From Ustilaginoidea virens (taxonomy: Eukaryota; Ascomycota; Sordariomycetes; Hypocreales; Clavicipitaceae): DNA of 64,000 nucleotides. Of the stretch, positions 1-11,733 are shown one piece after another (the first letter of the stretch is position 1; every line of letters begins with the position of its first letter). The stretch lies in contig NC_057320.1 in assembly GCF_000687475.1 (NCBI RefSeq), positions 1,674,001 to 1,738,000 on the forward strand, in the 5' to 3' direction. The notes below the pieces were generated by a model that made no database searches, was not told where the DNA came from, and worked only from the letters and a program-made list of their open reading frames with translations. The position numbers and the translations under genes were made by a program.

Positions 1-1288
1 ACTTGTCAAGTGCTGTATTCTCGATTTCGGACGGATTTGGTAGATAATCACAAACAGCATCCAACATGGGTTGGACCGCCTTGTCTGCGAGAGCAGAACC
101 TATTAAGACGGGAGAAAAATTGCGGGCAATGGTAGCACGTCGTATGGCAGCTTTGATCTGTTTCGTGGTGGGTTCTCTTTCTTCCAGGAAGATTTCAGCC
201 ATCTCGTCATCAACGTCGGCCAACTTCTCAATAAGAGCTTGTCGCTTCTCCGCCGCAAAATCTCTAAGGCTGTCGGGAATAATCGTAGCTTGGCGAACTT
301 TGGTTCCTCTTGGGCCTTCAAAGTACAATGCCTTCATTTCAATCAAATCAACAACACCTTCAAATTCATCTTCAGACCCAATGGGAATTTGGATGGCGGC
401 CGCAGGCATCTTCAGCTTGGAGTTAATTTGCTCCACAGCTTTCCAAGGGTTGGCACCCATGCGGTCCATTTTATTGACGAAAGAGATTCTGGGAACATTA
501 TACCGCTTCATTTGACGATCAACTGTGATGGTTTGTGACTGCACTCCGCTGACGGCACACAAAACCAAGACCGCGCCGTCGAGAACACGAAGTGCGCGCT
601 CCACTTCAATAGTGAAGTCGATGTGGCCTGGAGTGTCGATTAAATTGAAGTGGTAGGTCTCCTCCTTTCCATTCTCGACTTTCTTCCAATCGCAAAATGT
701 CGCTGCTGACTGAATGGTGATTCCCTTTTCCCTTTCAAGCTCCATGGAGTCCATTTTTGCTCCAATAGCATCCTTGCCTCTAACCTCGTGGATAGCTTTG
801 ATACGGCCGGTGTAGAAGAGTACACGCTCCGTCACTGTCGTTTTGCCGCTATCGATATGTGCCTAGCAAACGCAATTAGCTGGCTTCTATTCTGAGCATG
901 ATGATCCGGAAAATCTTTACAGCAATCCCAATGTTTCGAACTCTAGAGAGCCTCTGGACCTCTTCTGGCGCCATATTGGCCTCCATATGTTCGGCGGTCA
1001 AACGTGCAACGTCGTTCTTAGTCTTGCTTAGGCTGAATTATGCAACCAATTAGCAGTCTGCCACTGATCGAGAGAAAATTGACGCAAGGATATTCTTGAT
1101 CTACAGCTTTTGACATACGCTTCTTGTGCTGCACTTGATTTTTGCAGAAAAGTTTGACTGAAAGCTCTGTCTTGTCCGCATTCCGAGTTTGCGGCCAAGG
1201 GAGCCGGGCGGCGCAAATTGATGGCTTGCCATTGCCCAGTAAGCAAAAGATGGGAATTCAGCCATCTGGCTGTCCTGGGTATTCTCAT
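1..1288 (-). CDS. mef1: Mitochondrial elongation factor G1, N-terminal part (3 exons, runs off left edge)
   Basis: GTPase that drives ribosome translocation in the mitochondrial matrix. Exons are 1288-1119, 1032-921 and 862-1, and the frame is continuous across both junctions. Residues 1 to about 50 are rich in Arg, Ser and Ala with almost no acidic residues, as in a mitochondrial transit peptide. RNIGIA ends exon 2 and the P-loop AHIDSGKTT starts exon 3 (about residues 95-103). DTPGH (G3) is near residue 170 and NKMD (G4) near residue 224, all intact. The start ATG (1288-1286) is chosen because an in-frame TAA lies five codons upstream and it gives a good transit peptide. About 380 codons are present, roughly half the usual length; domains II-V lie off the left edge. 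Normal codon use and no RIP stops, unlike everything to the right. The G-domain motifs and transit peptide fit mEF-G1 rather than cytosolic EF2; mEF-G2 is less likely but not formally excluded. Confidence 0.95.
863..920 (-). other. mef1: Intron 2 of mef1 (58 nt)
   Basis: Begins GTAAAG (920-915) and ends in TAG (865-863), with an AGCTAAT branch-like site. It lies exactly between RNIGIA and AHIDSGKTT, a short intron typical of filamentous fungi. Confidence 0.93.
1033..1118 (-). other. mef1: Intron 1 of mef1 (86 nt)
   Basis: On the minus strand it begins GTATGT (1118-1113), has a branch-like CTGCTAAT, and ends in CAG (1035-1033). Removing it joins GC to C to make an Ala codon and keeps the transit peptide in frame with the G domain. 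Read through, the frame meets a stop within the intron. Confidence 0.88.
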
Positions 1289-1707
1289 ACTGAAGCTGGG
1301 CCTTTAAAAAGCACCAGCTTCCTCCTCGTGAGGAGAAAGAGCTGGTCTACTCAGGGCGTCAGTTGGGTAGAAAATGAAGATAGATGTACGGAGTATTTGC
1401 ACAAAAAAAAAAAAGCGGCGCCAGGCTACTTTAGGTTAGGTACGTGGTAGGCAGGTACCTACAGTAGGTATCCAAAAGTCCCGCAACAAAAATGCGCAGC
1501 GCAAAGTCTTCGCGCCTCAATCAATTTTACCCTTTACATTACAACGCTTATTATATGCCCACAACAATGCCTGGAAATCGTGCCTTTGGTAAAGAAATAT
1601 CAGGAAATCGTCAGAAGAATTATAAATTTTTGCCAGTATAAAAAACTGCTATAATTGCAAAATTATTGCAAAGTAAAATCTACTTTATTATAGCTGCTAT
1701 CTTTAAC
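1289..1707 (-). promoter_or_regulatory. Upstream region of mef1, last unique host DNA before the transposons
   Basis: About 420 bp with normal CA/TG content. It holds an A12 run (1403-1414) and a near-palindromic stretch of GGTA/TACC units (1446-1470), a kind of motif common in fungal intergenic DNA. I see no other gene in it. It should contain the mef1 promoter; no TATA box or factor site can be named with confidence. Confidence 0.5.
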
Positions 1708-1872
1708 GCGTTATACATATATATATGTATTACTCTAGCTAAGCTATCTAGGGGGGGATGGGTCCCCATCTAGCCTAGTGCTAGTACCTCTATGTCTAAT
1801 CTATATAGGAAACCCGAGTATCAGGAGGAAAACCTATATACTATCTGTAGTCAATAGTATCTCTTTGACTAT
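1708..1872 (-). mobile_element. LINE-D-like 3' tail, 5'-truncated fragment
   Basis: Starts with a TA-rich tail (about 1708-1720) and then matches 58,893-59,045 nearly base for base apart from C/T and G/A changes. It includes the GCTAAGCTATCTAGGGGG block and a paired GGGGAT/CCCCATC element. In LINE-D this is the 3' end on the minus strand, so here only about 165 bp of the 3' end survives. It marks the border between host DNA and the repeat cluster. No TSD is found, so the right junction is probably a rearrangement. Confidence 0.7.
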
Positions 1873-3020
1873 AGGGTATATAAGAGCCGCTAATTACACC
1901 AAAGCCTATTTTAACCTTTACTAATCCTAGATCATTTTTAGTCTTAAATTTCTATTAATTTTATAACTAACCTCCTAGCCTATAATACTTCCGACCCGTA
2001 TTATCTAATAGTTATTACCAACCGCCTATTAAAGTACGTCTAGCTTAAGGCGATATACTTAATATAAGCGGAGAATTATATAGAATAGTTTCTAGATTAC
2101 TAATAATAGCACTATAAATTCCCCGCCTAGATTATTAGCGATAAAGGCTTAGACTAAATAGGCTAATTCTAGACCATAATATATAGGGCTATTAGGACCA
2201 AATAACTCCTCTCGACTATATACTACCTATAGACTAATAGTAGTATAAAGCATATAAACTAGGAGGTCTTGGCCGTCTTATATATAAAGATAGCATTTGA
2301 CTAATATAATTAGCCCTAATATCTCGCGATTTACTAATATATTTATAATAATTATACTTCCTTAGTCACTAGATATAGCCTGAATTATCTCTTAAATAGT
2401 TTTAACTCTCTTATTATAGCCCCTCCCACTAATATTTTGCCGAGTTTTATAACCTCTAAGGGGCAAGCGGCGTGCTTTTTAGCTATAATATAGGAGGGGG
2501 GCGAACTCGCCTAAGCTACTATTATTTTTATTTAATAGAGGCAGTAGGATGCGATAAACTATTCCTAATGCCTAGTAGAGTATTACTAAATCGGGGACTA
2601 AGTTTAGCTAAGCCTATAGAATATTAAAACTAACTAGCCTTATAAGAAGCTCAACTAAATATCTATAAAGTATATTATTATAGCTATTCTATCCCCGCTT
2701 AATATCTAACTCGATATCCCTAACGGTATTTACCTAGTCTTTTATATTAATCTTATAGAATATACCGCTTCCAACCTACTGCTAAGCTTAGTACTTATAG
2801 ATATTAGGCCTAGTCCTCTACTAATCCTACTAGAGGACTTTAATACCCCGCATAAAGAATTTAAGGTTAAGGAGATATTAGCTACAAAAAACGCTTGGAG
2901 TTAGGGTAGAAAATGTAATATATTGGTAAAATAGAAGGAATACGATTTACTAATTTAGGAGCCCTTTAAGAACTTTAAGGATACCGTAGCGTGCGGGAGG
3001 CATTTAAGAATAAATAAGGG
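1873..3020 (+). pseudogene. Ty3/gypsy integrase with C-terminal chromodomain, RIP-inactivated
   Basis: The plus frame shows the gypsy integrase order: an ISINFITNL block (the core Asp reads Asn), ISDKG with the following DW turned to a stop, then HPQTD-like and NQEVLAVL segments near 2,200-2,280. Near 2,860-3,000 a chromodomain follows, with FKVKEILA, LVKWKEY (Trp now TAG) and EPFKNFKD. The many stops sit at former Gln and Trp codons. In the family, integrase inserts the cDNA and the chromodomain is thought to guide it to methylated H3K9. The product here cannot be functional. Confidence 0.85.
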
Positions 3021-3110
3021 GATATTTAGATATATAATAGACCTGGCCGAATCCTATAGTAACCCCGATATAGAAACGGATAAAAAAATTTTCCCTAGAG
3101 AAGGGGGGTA

Positions 3111-3364
3111 TATTATAGACTCGGGCTATGCCTATATTATAAGATTGGCTAGGGCTCGGGCTGCGCCTATGCCTAGCCTAGGACGGATTATATAAGGTAG
3201 ACGCGCGGGCCGATAGGGCAATACTAGGGCTCTAGCCCGCGCTACATATAGATATAAATAGGCTTTGGAGGGACTCTTATTCGGGTCCCTTTTCTTACTC
3301 CTTAGTTTATTTAATATATACGTTTGACGCCTATTCGCAGTCGCTTTAGGGCCAGTCCTTTATA
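3111..3364 (+). repeat. X-family 3' LTR (254 bp)
   Basis: Preceded directly by the polypurine tract AGAGAAGGGGGGTA. It aligns along its whole length with the reverse complement of 12,798-13,051. Its start and end are mutated forms of TGTCACGGACT and AGTCCGTCACA. Confidence 0.88.
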
Positions 3365-3401
3365 AGAATTAATTTTAGAGGCGGTTCTATGCCGCTACTT
3401 A
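3365..3401 (-). mobile_element. LINE-E: 37-bp scrap of a LINE 5' end
   Basis: Matches the 5' UTR block shared by LINE-A (near 34,040), LINE-B (near 41,195) and LINE-C (near 57,290), including TTTTAGAGGCGGTTC and TGCCGCTAC. It is cut on the left by the X-family LTR and on the right by the U LTR. It is therefore the host DNA into which both inserted and the oldest layer of the nest. Confidence 0.7.
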
Positions 3402-4012
3402 TGTTGATATAAACTCGGGGTACTCAGTTGTACGTAGGGTCGCGCGCGTGGTATTGTATACCGTAAGGTCACCAGTCAAAGGTATGATTACTTTTTTGAT
3501 TATAACTGACTAACTTAGAGAAAAGAAAGGAAGCAAAAGAGGGTAATTACACGATGTAGCCTTTTTGTGCGTGCCGTAGTCACGTGCATTGGCGCGGTCG
3601 GGCCGGGCTGCCCGCGTGCCCTACCGGGCTCAGGGGCATAAGGGCAAAAGGGGCAAAAGTGGCCACATCGTGCGCAACGGGTGTGCGCGGCACATCCGTC
3701 GCAATATGCCCAATTAGTGCCCAATTAGGCACCTTGCGATAGCGATTCTAATACTGGCAGCTTCTCTTTTTATAGAAGCAAACATCGGAATCGCTAGGAT
3801 GTAAGGCGCACATATAGAAAAGAAAGTGCGGCGCGGTCTCGGCAGGTTGTGCCGCCGATAACGCCGTCGCGCCGCGCGGCCGGCTTATATAGCTTCATAC
3901 CGTACAGCCGGTATATTGAATATCGCAGCTAAAACAAAGGGGCAAAAGTAAACGCAGTAAAAGCAGTAAATGCAGTATTGAGCACAGTATTGAACATAGG
4001 GAAATCACAACA
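3402..4012 (-). repeat. U 3' LTR (about 611 bp)
   Basis: Bounded by TGTTG and CAACA. It carries a GC-rich block (3,560-3,700) and, on the minus strand, a CTATATAAG TATA-like box near 3,885, fitting minus-strand transcription. The partner LTR is not in the window, so the borders rest on the terminal inverted repeat and on the end of pol at about 4,020. No clear polypurine tract is seen. Confidence 0.7.
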
Positions 4013-5419
4013 TTGAACATAGGAAAATCCACACACTTGCCACTCATGATATCACCAATCCTACCCAAATGCAGTCAGACATTAACCGGCCTCTTTACCC
4101 ACCCTTCCATACGTATAACAGCCTTATTTTGGTCGACGAAGGTCTTAAGGGCTTTATTAGGCGTTCCCTTAGTTATTGCGTCGGCGAGATTGTTATTTCC
4201 ATTGATCTAACGGATCTTATAAATCTCCCGACGCTTATATAACTGCCGTAGGGCTATGATATCTATTATAAGCCTTTTCTCCTTCGTAGTGCCTAGCTTA
4301 ATAAGGCATTTGTATAACGAAAACAAATCTATATACACAACGGTAGGGATCTTCGGCAATCCTAGCCTACTAGTAATTATATTAAGGGTCGTGCCTATCG
4401 CGTATGCAATATCGACCCTTTGCACTATATTATACAGCTCTGAAGCGAATGCGCTGCGCATTATATGCTTACTCTTTGTAGAGCTATAAGTGACAATATT
4501 ACCGGTCAGTAGGAAGGCGTTATCTATAAGGTTATCCTCTTCATTCCCTAGCATAATAATATAGCTAATCTGGGAGCTTAAATCTTTATTATTGGCAAAG
4601 GATCTATTAATAAATATAAAGAGTTTGGCTGTAGCAAGGGCTAGATTGATATACCGCAACCTACAGTCCTGGTTATCGCGCTGCTATTAAAGGCGCTTAT
4701 TTAATCTCGCGATATTGTTAGGGTTAGGCTATTAGTATTATGCTGCAATAGATAGGTCAAAAGACGCTTCGGGCTAGCAGACTGTAGCCATATAAGCACC
4801 GCGAGCGCGTTGCTCGATATAATTACGCTAGGCTGTAGGCGTATTCTTGTCGATGGTTGCGATCTTTTTGCTTTGGCTTTTCTAGCATAACGTTATTATA
4901 CTATTAGTCGCATCAACTGTAAGGATACATCCGTTGAATATTAAGGGTATAGTTAGTAATAGCTTCGTCTTGGGCTTGGCGTTGAAGCCTGCTTTAGTAA
5001 GCTTTAATTCTTCCCGTTGGAAGAAGGCATCGTTACTAAGGCCGAGGGTATTATTAGTCTATATGCCTATAATACCGAAGCATATGACATTACCAGTACG
5101 GCTAGGAATGTCAGTATAATTAGGAACATTAGCAGATATCAGCAAATAGGGGTCATAGGTTGATGTGGTCATGCCTAACTTCTCGCGATAGTGCCGGAAG
5201 TATATTGCCCACCAGTAGGTGCCTGCCTTAGCTATTCCGTACAGTGGCTTAACCACTTCTATGATAGTATTATTAGGATATTGGTGAGCTATCTATTTGG
5301 GTAGCTTGGTAATGATTGATTGGTTAAGGGTAATTAATAACTGCATATAAGCTTACGTAATATCCCGTATCTAAAGAAATAGGCTGTGAGAGTGTTGCAA
5401 TAAGGGGGCTATTGATATT
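4013..5419 (-). pseudogene. U pol: RT C-terminal half and RNase H (copia)
   Basis: The RT part shows DITQAYMQ-like sequence near the W junction, then VVKPLYGIAKAGTYWW and STYDPYLLIS (5,256-5,059). The catalytic TDD reads TNN near 5,030. RNase H follows (4,659-4,207, 150 codons without a stop), with SFANNKDLSSQI, SELYNI and VVYIDLFSLYK. The first catalytic Asp reads Asn, the Glu is kept and the third Asp is kept. LADAITKGTPNK near 4,150 is the usual copia RNase H end. Some frames survive for 150 codons, so decay is milder than in the neighbours. Confidence 0.88.
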
Positions 5420-6114
5420 TGTTGTAATCAGCGCCTTTTTAGCTGTATTTTGGTACTGGTCTCGCTACCGTACGACGTCTCTACGTTGAGATATCGCGGT
5501 GGCTATACCAGGCGCTATGGTAGGGCATAGCGCCCCATAACGCCGATTACAGTGGGCCACAGCGCCGGTCACGGCACCGGCACAGCGACCCACATCCGGC
5601 CATAGCGGCCGGTCATAGTGGGCCATAGGGCCCATAACAGGCGGCGCATTTCTACGGGATTACTAAATGGGTAAATCCTGCTAATACCAGCACTTTCGGC
5701 CTTCTACATACAGTCACCTGCTATACCGCGCCTTTACGGCAGACCGATATAGGGCTTCCGGCCCGTACGGCAGGCTGTTATAGGGCATCCGGCACACCGC
5801 TATAAGCCACTGGGCTTGGTTGGGTGGGCACTGGGTAGGATATTGGGCACAGACTGGGCACGGTTAGGCAGACCGACTTTTCGTCGGGTTTTTCGCTATT
5901 TTTGCGGTTTTTCATTATTTTCAACTACTTTTTCAAGATAGTAGAAATATACCCAAAATTCCCTCTTTCTAGCTAGAATAGTTACCAATAATTAGAATCA
6001 GATTTCCCTGATATCTTTACTCTGGTTAATCTCTCGTACGCTTTAAATCTTTAACTAGCTCTTTATTTTATTCTGCAACGCTTTATACGCCACTATCGGT
6101 ATCTAGTACATTTC
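5420..6114 (+). repeat. W 5' LTR, first part
   Basis: Aligns with 37,494 onward in the 3' LTR. It starts TGTTGTAATC and contains the GC-rich repeats of CACAGCGCC and CCGGC type near 5,530-5,640. Interrupted at ATTTC (6110-6114) by element V; the remaining 31 bp are at 11,937-11,967. Confidence 0.92.
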
Positions 6115-6312
6115 TGTCAGAATGCACAGGGAAAATGCGATAAAATACTTAATTGAAGGAACCAAGTCCTCTCTAAGAGACTTATGTTCCCAGCTATTTA
6201 TAGTGGGATAGGGGGTACCCCTAAGGGCTTACTAATCCAGGGAGAACTCGGCATATCCGACCTCGGATATAACCAATATCCACATTACAGACAAGCCAAT
6301 TTCCCTCCAATA
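6115..6312 (-). repeat. V 3' LTR (198 bp)
   Basis: Same length as, and nearly identical to, 11,734-11,931; it starts TGTCAGAATG and ends CTCCAATA (RIP form of CTCCAACA). Differences between the two are C/T or G/A. Confidence 0.93.
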
Positions 6313-6329
6313 TACCCCCTCAGGATATA

Positions 6330-9300
6330 CTTTCCTAAGGATATCCTACCATATAGCTAAATTTAGTGCAATGTAAGATAACAAATAGAAATATCAATCC
6401 ACTTAAAACGATATACGCAAAATGACGGTACCCTTATTGAATAGGCTACCTATTTAGGGGTAAATTCGCCTAATAGCACATATATAGCGTAAGAAAATAA
6501 TAATAAACCGTAGATTCCAATTTTTTATAGGAAACAAATGCAGCTATTAAAAAGCCCCTTTTAATCTGATTTTTCAGGGCATCTTTTAATCCTTATGAGG
6601 CTCTTCTTTACCACTAAAATCAATATCGTGAGACTGCGGTCCGGCGTTATAGGATCCCTTCAAAATAATAAGCCTAAGCTACCAGTAGAAGATTTTAAAT
6701 TTCTAGCCTATTAGGGGCTTTATGAAACCGTCAGCAACCATATTGCCTATTAAAACCCATATAATATTAATTGTTCCTTTCTAAACCTCCTAGCGCAACT
6801 AATAGTAATAAATATCTACGCGATAAAGCCGTATCACAAGCTTAAAGAATTCCTCCTTTAATAGGCGAATAGTCTAGATATTATTGTATTAAATTATAGG
6901 GATATCGGCATATAATTAAAGCCCAACTTCCTCGCATAATCTCTTAAAGGCGATAACCTCCTTTGCCGTATAAAATATCGCAAAAAGCTCTGCCTCTATT
7001 AACGATATCGTAATAGTATCCTATTAACCCGATTTATATATAATAGGGCCGCTAAAGAGCTTAATTATATAGCCCTAACTGCTTCGTTGCGTCGTAATAT
7101 TATCGGCATAAGAAGCATCAGAAAATGCCTCTATTTCTACTATATCAGCCCAGAACTCTATCGCGGTATTCTTCTACATATAGCCATAGTCGAGTGCCTT
7201 CCTTACGGCTTATAAATAGTCTAGACCTAGGTTTTAAAGGAATCTTAATAGCTGCGATCCAATATAGCCTAGTTCAGGCCTTATAATTATAATCGGATAT
7301 ACCAATAAGCCTACTATTAATTAGTATCGCTTTATATCATATAGTTTAGCTATCCTATCAAATGCCTTAAGTCTTACTGCATATAGTAGGTGCTCCGGAA
7401 GGCGGTCTTTAACATTATCAAACGCAGTAAGGTTATATTTTATCGCCAGCTTATCGAAGTAAGCCCTCTATATAAGCTACAACTTTCCGGCCATACGGTT
7501 GCGAATAACCTCAATTACTAGGAACTATTATAGCTCGCTGAGATCTTTAATTTTAAATACCGCTATTAATACTATATAGAACGATTCGAATGCCTCTATC
7601 CATAACTTATAATAAAGCACGACTAGGTTATTAACGTAGAAGAATATAATAAGGAAGCTATTAATAAAGACATAAGGGTCCTCGCAGACCTATTTAAAGC
7701 CTCATTACAATAGGAATCGTAATAACTCTTTAAACCACAGTAGCGGAGACCTTCGAAGCCCATATAGGGCACATAATAACCTAATAAATATAAAACTATC
7801 GTAGAATCTATTAGGTTATTTGCAATAGATAGTCTTATTAAGTGGTGTATTAAGAAAGGCCGTAACGAAGTCATATTAGTGTGTTTTTAGGTTAAAGAAA
7901 TATATTAACGCCATAAGAAGCCGAAATATACATACCGCAAGCGCTACTGCCTAGGTATCATAAAGATCATAGGGTTATTAATCACTACGAACGCATAATC
8001 GTGCCTTATAACCAGTAAGATACCCATCTTAGTCCCATTTATAGGCAAACACCCACTTTAGGTCTAATGGCTTAATCTAAGGGTCGATAGATAAATCATT
8101 TTATTAAATAATATACCTAATCTCCCTATTTGTAATTTTCGAATATTCTTCTTTCGCGGTAGTAATAAATTCCTCGCGCTTAGGGTGCTTTTTAAGCTCC
8201 CTCTATATCGCCAGCTCTTTAGGCATATTCGTAATATATAGTGCCTCTATTATAGCTAAAGGCTTCGCGATAGAGGCTGCAAATATATCATAAGCATTTC
8301 CTTTAAACTTTATAAAGAATATATTATTAAAGGGAGTAATCGGCTTAAATTTATCATTAGGCTTAGGCGAAAATAGTAGGGATAGCAGTATTACTTAAGC
8401 GATAGCTTCTTTAGGGTAATCTATAACCTTAAGATCAATTTCTATCGGTTAAAAGGTATTATTAGTAGCTTTATTTTATACCTTTAGTACCTATTTAATA
8501 ATAGGATCGTTAGTAAAGATATTTTTAATCGAATTCCTAAATAACACAAATTTAAAGTCGTCAATAATAGGTATTTCTTTAATATTACCGATAAGGCTAT
8601 TTAGGGCCTCCTTCTATTATTTAAAAATCGGTAAATAGTATTCATCTTAATAGAATATAGTCTCATCGAATGTAATATAGCTAGAATTAAACCAGCAGTT
8701 TCTTTTTAACGAAAGCACCCAAATTAAGTACTAAGTGGTCGAGATATAGCCTACTAAATACCTAATGTAAGCTCTTTAATTAAGCTTCAGACCTTTCTAT
8801 AATATCCTATCGTAAGTTATTACGAAAGCCTTATATCCATAGGCGCAGAGATAGTGAATTTATAGACGAATATCTACTAGTAAGTGCTTCTAGGCGGGCT
8901 TATTTTTATAGAGCTAAAGTTAAAGCATTTAAAGAGGTGATTTTTAGTTATCGTAAGGTCTTTCCGACTTCCTAGGGCTTTAATTTAGTAAATATACTGC
9001 TACTTCGGCTATAATAGGCTATAACTCCTTAGGAAAGCCTATTTATATATTAAGAAGGGCTATCTTCGTCTTTAATACCCCCCTAAAATATTTAGTATAA
9101 CCATTCTAATATTAGTAACTAAGGCTCGAATTTCGAATCATAATACCTTTCTATTTAGCTTTTTCCCGATTATTACTAGTCTAGAGCGCCGTTTCATTAT
9201 TAGAGATAACTATCGCGATCGCTATATCGTATAGGCGTAAAACCTAATTCTCAAAGATTAGCTAGTATCTAAATAGGTCGGTCTTTCTAAATATCGTAAA

Positions 9301-11712
9301 AATGCACTTTATTCCTATAAATCGGCAGGTAAATAACGCTATATATTTATCACTATTAAAAGCAGTAGCTTATAGAAATAGATCGAAAGAGACCATTTTA
9401 AATAGTTCCTAAGGCATTAAGAGCTTATAAGATAACCGTAATATTTACTTTACGATTTTTATACTGCTATAAACCTTATAATTCGAAGCTTCTTTTTCCT
9501 TAGGTATCTATAATATATCCTTAAAGATACGATCTATCGAATCCCGACCTAAATGCCTAAAACGCATATACTAAATAGTATAAGGCGTTTTTATCGAAGT
9601 TTTAGGCTAATAGCTATCTCCTCGAGTTAAATAGACTTCATTAATAATTAAGGCTTTATTTTAAGCCCTTATAATAAATTCATCTATAGGCATATCATTT
9701 CTACCACTTTAGTAGAAGATATAGGGCCTTTTTTCCACCTAAGAAACTTAAAAGATTACTTCTTATTAACTATTTTTCCGTAGGTAAATTTCGTTAACTT
9801 CATTATTTCAAAATAATCCTTTATTTTTTATCTTTTTTATAGTAAGAAGATTCGCTATAATCGTCGGATTATATAAAATATCGGTAAAGGTAATGGCCCT
9901 TCCATCCTATAATATAATTCGAATAAAGCTAATACTAAAGACTTTCGAAACACTATTATAAGCATTACGAATGATATACTTATTAATATTATAGTCGATA
10001 TTAGTAAACCACTTTACATCATTGAAAATATGCGTTAAAGCGCCACTATCGAGTATAATACGAGACTTCAAAAGGCCTAAATTATCTAGGTAAGTTCCTA
10101 TAGAAAGAATAGATATTATAAATACCTTATCTTCTTTTTCTTTCTTTATTAATCTATCTTCTTCCTTATTATTATTATTGTTACTTTTGCCTTTACCTTT
10201 GCCTTTATATTTATCTTAAAAGGCTTTAAACGTATTTTATACTTCTTTAGATTCCTTTTTCATCTTTTTATATACGGCTTCCTAGCTTTTCTTACTAATC
10301 CTATCTTTTAAATAGTTCAGAGCTATTAATAGAGTTAATATCTAATAATTCTTATAATAAGGCCCCTTTACTATATAGGGCTTACCATAGTATTTATAGG
10401 TCTTTTTCTCTGCCGAAGATGAAGCCAAAGTATCGCCAGAAGCAGCTTACAATAAAGGTTTAATATCGTCAGTCATAAATACTATATAACTACTATTAAC
10501 CTTCCCCTTCTCTTTTAGCTCCTATTTCTGCCGAATATATTTAACGGTTATTAGAAAATCGAGATATTTATTCTATTCCTATACTTTCACTATTCAATTA
10601 AGGATTTTTTCCTTAAAGGCAGGATACTTTTAACGAAAAGCTTCTGCTAGCTATTTAGTAGGTATATTCCTATTAATAAGGATCGAGTCTATTCGCACTA
10701 ATCGCTTATATAATATAGAGATTTCGTTAAATTATTCCTCTATATTACATCTTCCGAGGTTATATCGTATAGCCTACTTAAATTTTTCTTTAAGGTATTC
10801 CCAAATAATAAACTAAACCAGCCGTATATATTCTATTAGGCATTAAATTTTTCCTCGAATGTTCCGATCGCCTACTACTAATATCTTATAGCTAGGGCTC
10901 AGCATTAATTCAAACCACGCCGTATATACTTAAAGATTCTAACTAAACATCATATAACGGTCATTCTAAAAGTTATACTAAATATTAGCTTATTTCATCC
11001 ATTCTGTAGTACTAATACCACTAGGGCGTTATATCGGCTTAAAGTAGTGGTTTTCTTCAATATTTTCGACTTACTACGGCCGGATTATTCTTATTCTTAC
11101 CGTTAGTACTACCGATAATGCCCTAGCTGCCGATATAGCTCTAGTATTTACAAAAGGGGCACGATCTATAGCTTCTATTAATGAATCTACTATTGCTGCA
11201 GATATTGGTATTAATGCTAATGCCTACGTAGAATAGATAGGTTTATCTAATTCCTATACCGGCAGAAGGGGTATATTCAGCATTTCCGAGCCCTTAAGAT
11301 CAATAAATATCCAAATATCATTATCTAAAGCACGCTTTTAAATATAATTATACCAGATATCCCAATTATATCGGGATATTAGCTTGACTACTAGTTTAGA
11401 GCTATCATCAGTAATAATACCCATTTTCGCTAATAACGATATTCAAGGCACGAATTGATCTAACGAAAATAGCGGTCAAGATATCAATTTATTAGATCAA
11501 AGGAAATATCGCGACTTTCCGTAATAGCCTCCTTTTTGATTGACAAGGCCACACAAGTATATCAGCAATAATACTTTTGACGGATTCAAAAGGGAATCCC
11601 AAGCTTGCTCAAATAGGATCCAGAAAACAGTGGCTTTTACAGCAAAATAAAGATAACAATTGATCTTAAGGCTAGGCCACAAGGTAAGGGATAACAATAA
11701 GGTTTTATTGTG
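6330..11712 (-). pseudogene. V gag-pol polyprotein (copia), RIP-inactivated
   Basis: Minus-strand order from the right: gag (about 11,700-10,300); protease with an intact LDSGALTHIF motif (about 10,040); pre-integrase HLGRDSID and integrase with TKIALLNI and YLLNQSP-like segments (about 9,560-8,880); RT starting at KWVFAYKWDQDGY (about 8,040). The catalytic box reads YVNN at 7,638-7,627 instead of YVDD. RNase H is seen at about 7,150-6,700 (ITTQRSSQGYI, EAELFAI, ADGFIKPLIGQKF). Stops fall mainly at former CAA, CAG and TGG codons. The longest stop-free run is about 83 codons. In copia elements these enzymes copy and integrate the element; this copy cannot. Confidence 0.9.
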
Positions 11713-11719
11713 ATATTTA

Positions 11720-11733
11720 CACAATTGCTACCA
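11720..11733 (-). other. V primer-binding site
   Basis: TGGTAGCAATTGTG directly follows the 5' LTR on the minus strand. TGG pairs with the CCA end of a tRNA and TGGTAGC resembles initiator-Met primer sites. The tRNA cannot be assigned without the host tRNA set. Confidence 0.65.

Larger units (their letters stand above)
1873..3364 (+). mobile_element. X-family chromovirus, 3' fragment (integrase to 3' LTR)
   Basis: Only the last 1.5 kb remains: integrase core, C-terminal chromodomain, polypurine tract and one LTR. The left end is cut inside the integrase where the LINE-D-like tail begins. It matches the complete minus-strand element at 12,798-18,425 in LTR and coding order. The 5 bp after the LTR (AGAAT, 3365-3369) lie inside a LINE 5' end, so this copy probably inserted there and later lost its left part. 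Confidence 0.85.
3402..5419 (-). mobile_element. Copia element U, left segment (3' LTR and end of pol)
   Basis: A Ty1/copia element read on the minus strand: its 3' LTR is at the left and RNase H then RT follow to the right. The RT is interrupted at 5,415-5,419 (ATATT) by element W, whose far end at 38,208 is followed by the same ATATT. Removing W rejoins the RT frame, so 38,209-40,054 is the same element. The 5 bp left of the LTR are ACTTA. Less mutated than the LINE and Y copies. Confidence 0.9.

Noticed and set aside
66..538. Plus-strand frames of 149 and 99 codons
   Set aside because: They lie opposite the mef1 G domain, which is supported by motifs; these are antisense shadows.
1142..1450. 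102-codon plus-strand frame
   Set aside because: Antisense to the mef1 transit peptide and running into its promoter; no domain.
3515..3724. 69-codon Cys-rich minus-strand frame
   Set aside because: Lies wholly in the GC-rich part of the U LTR; the Cys content follows from base composition and there is no start context, domain or copy in a coding place.
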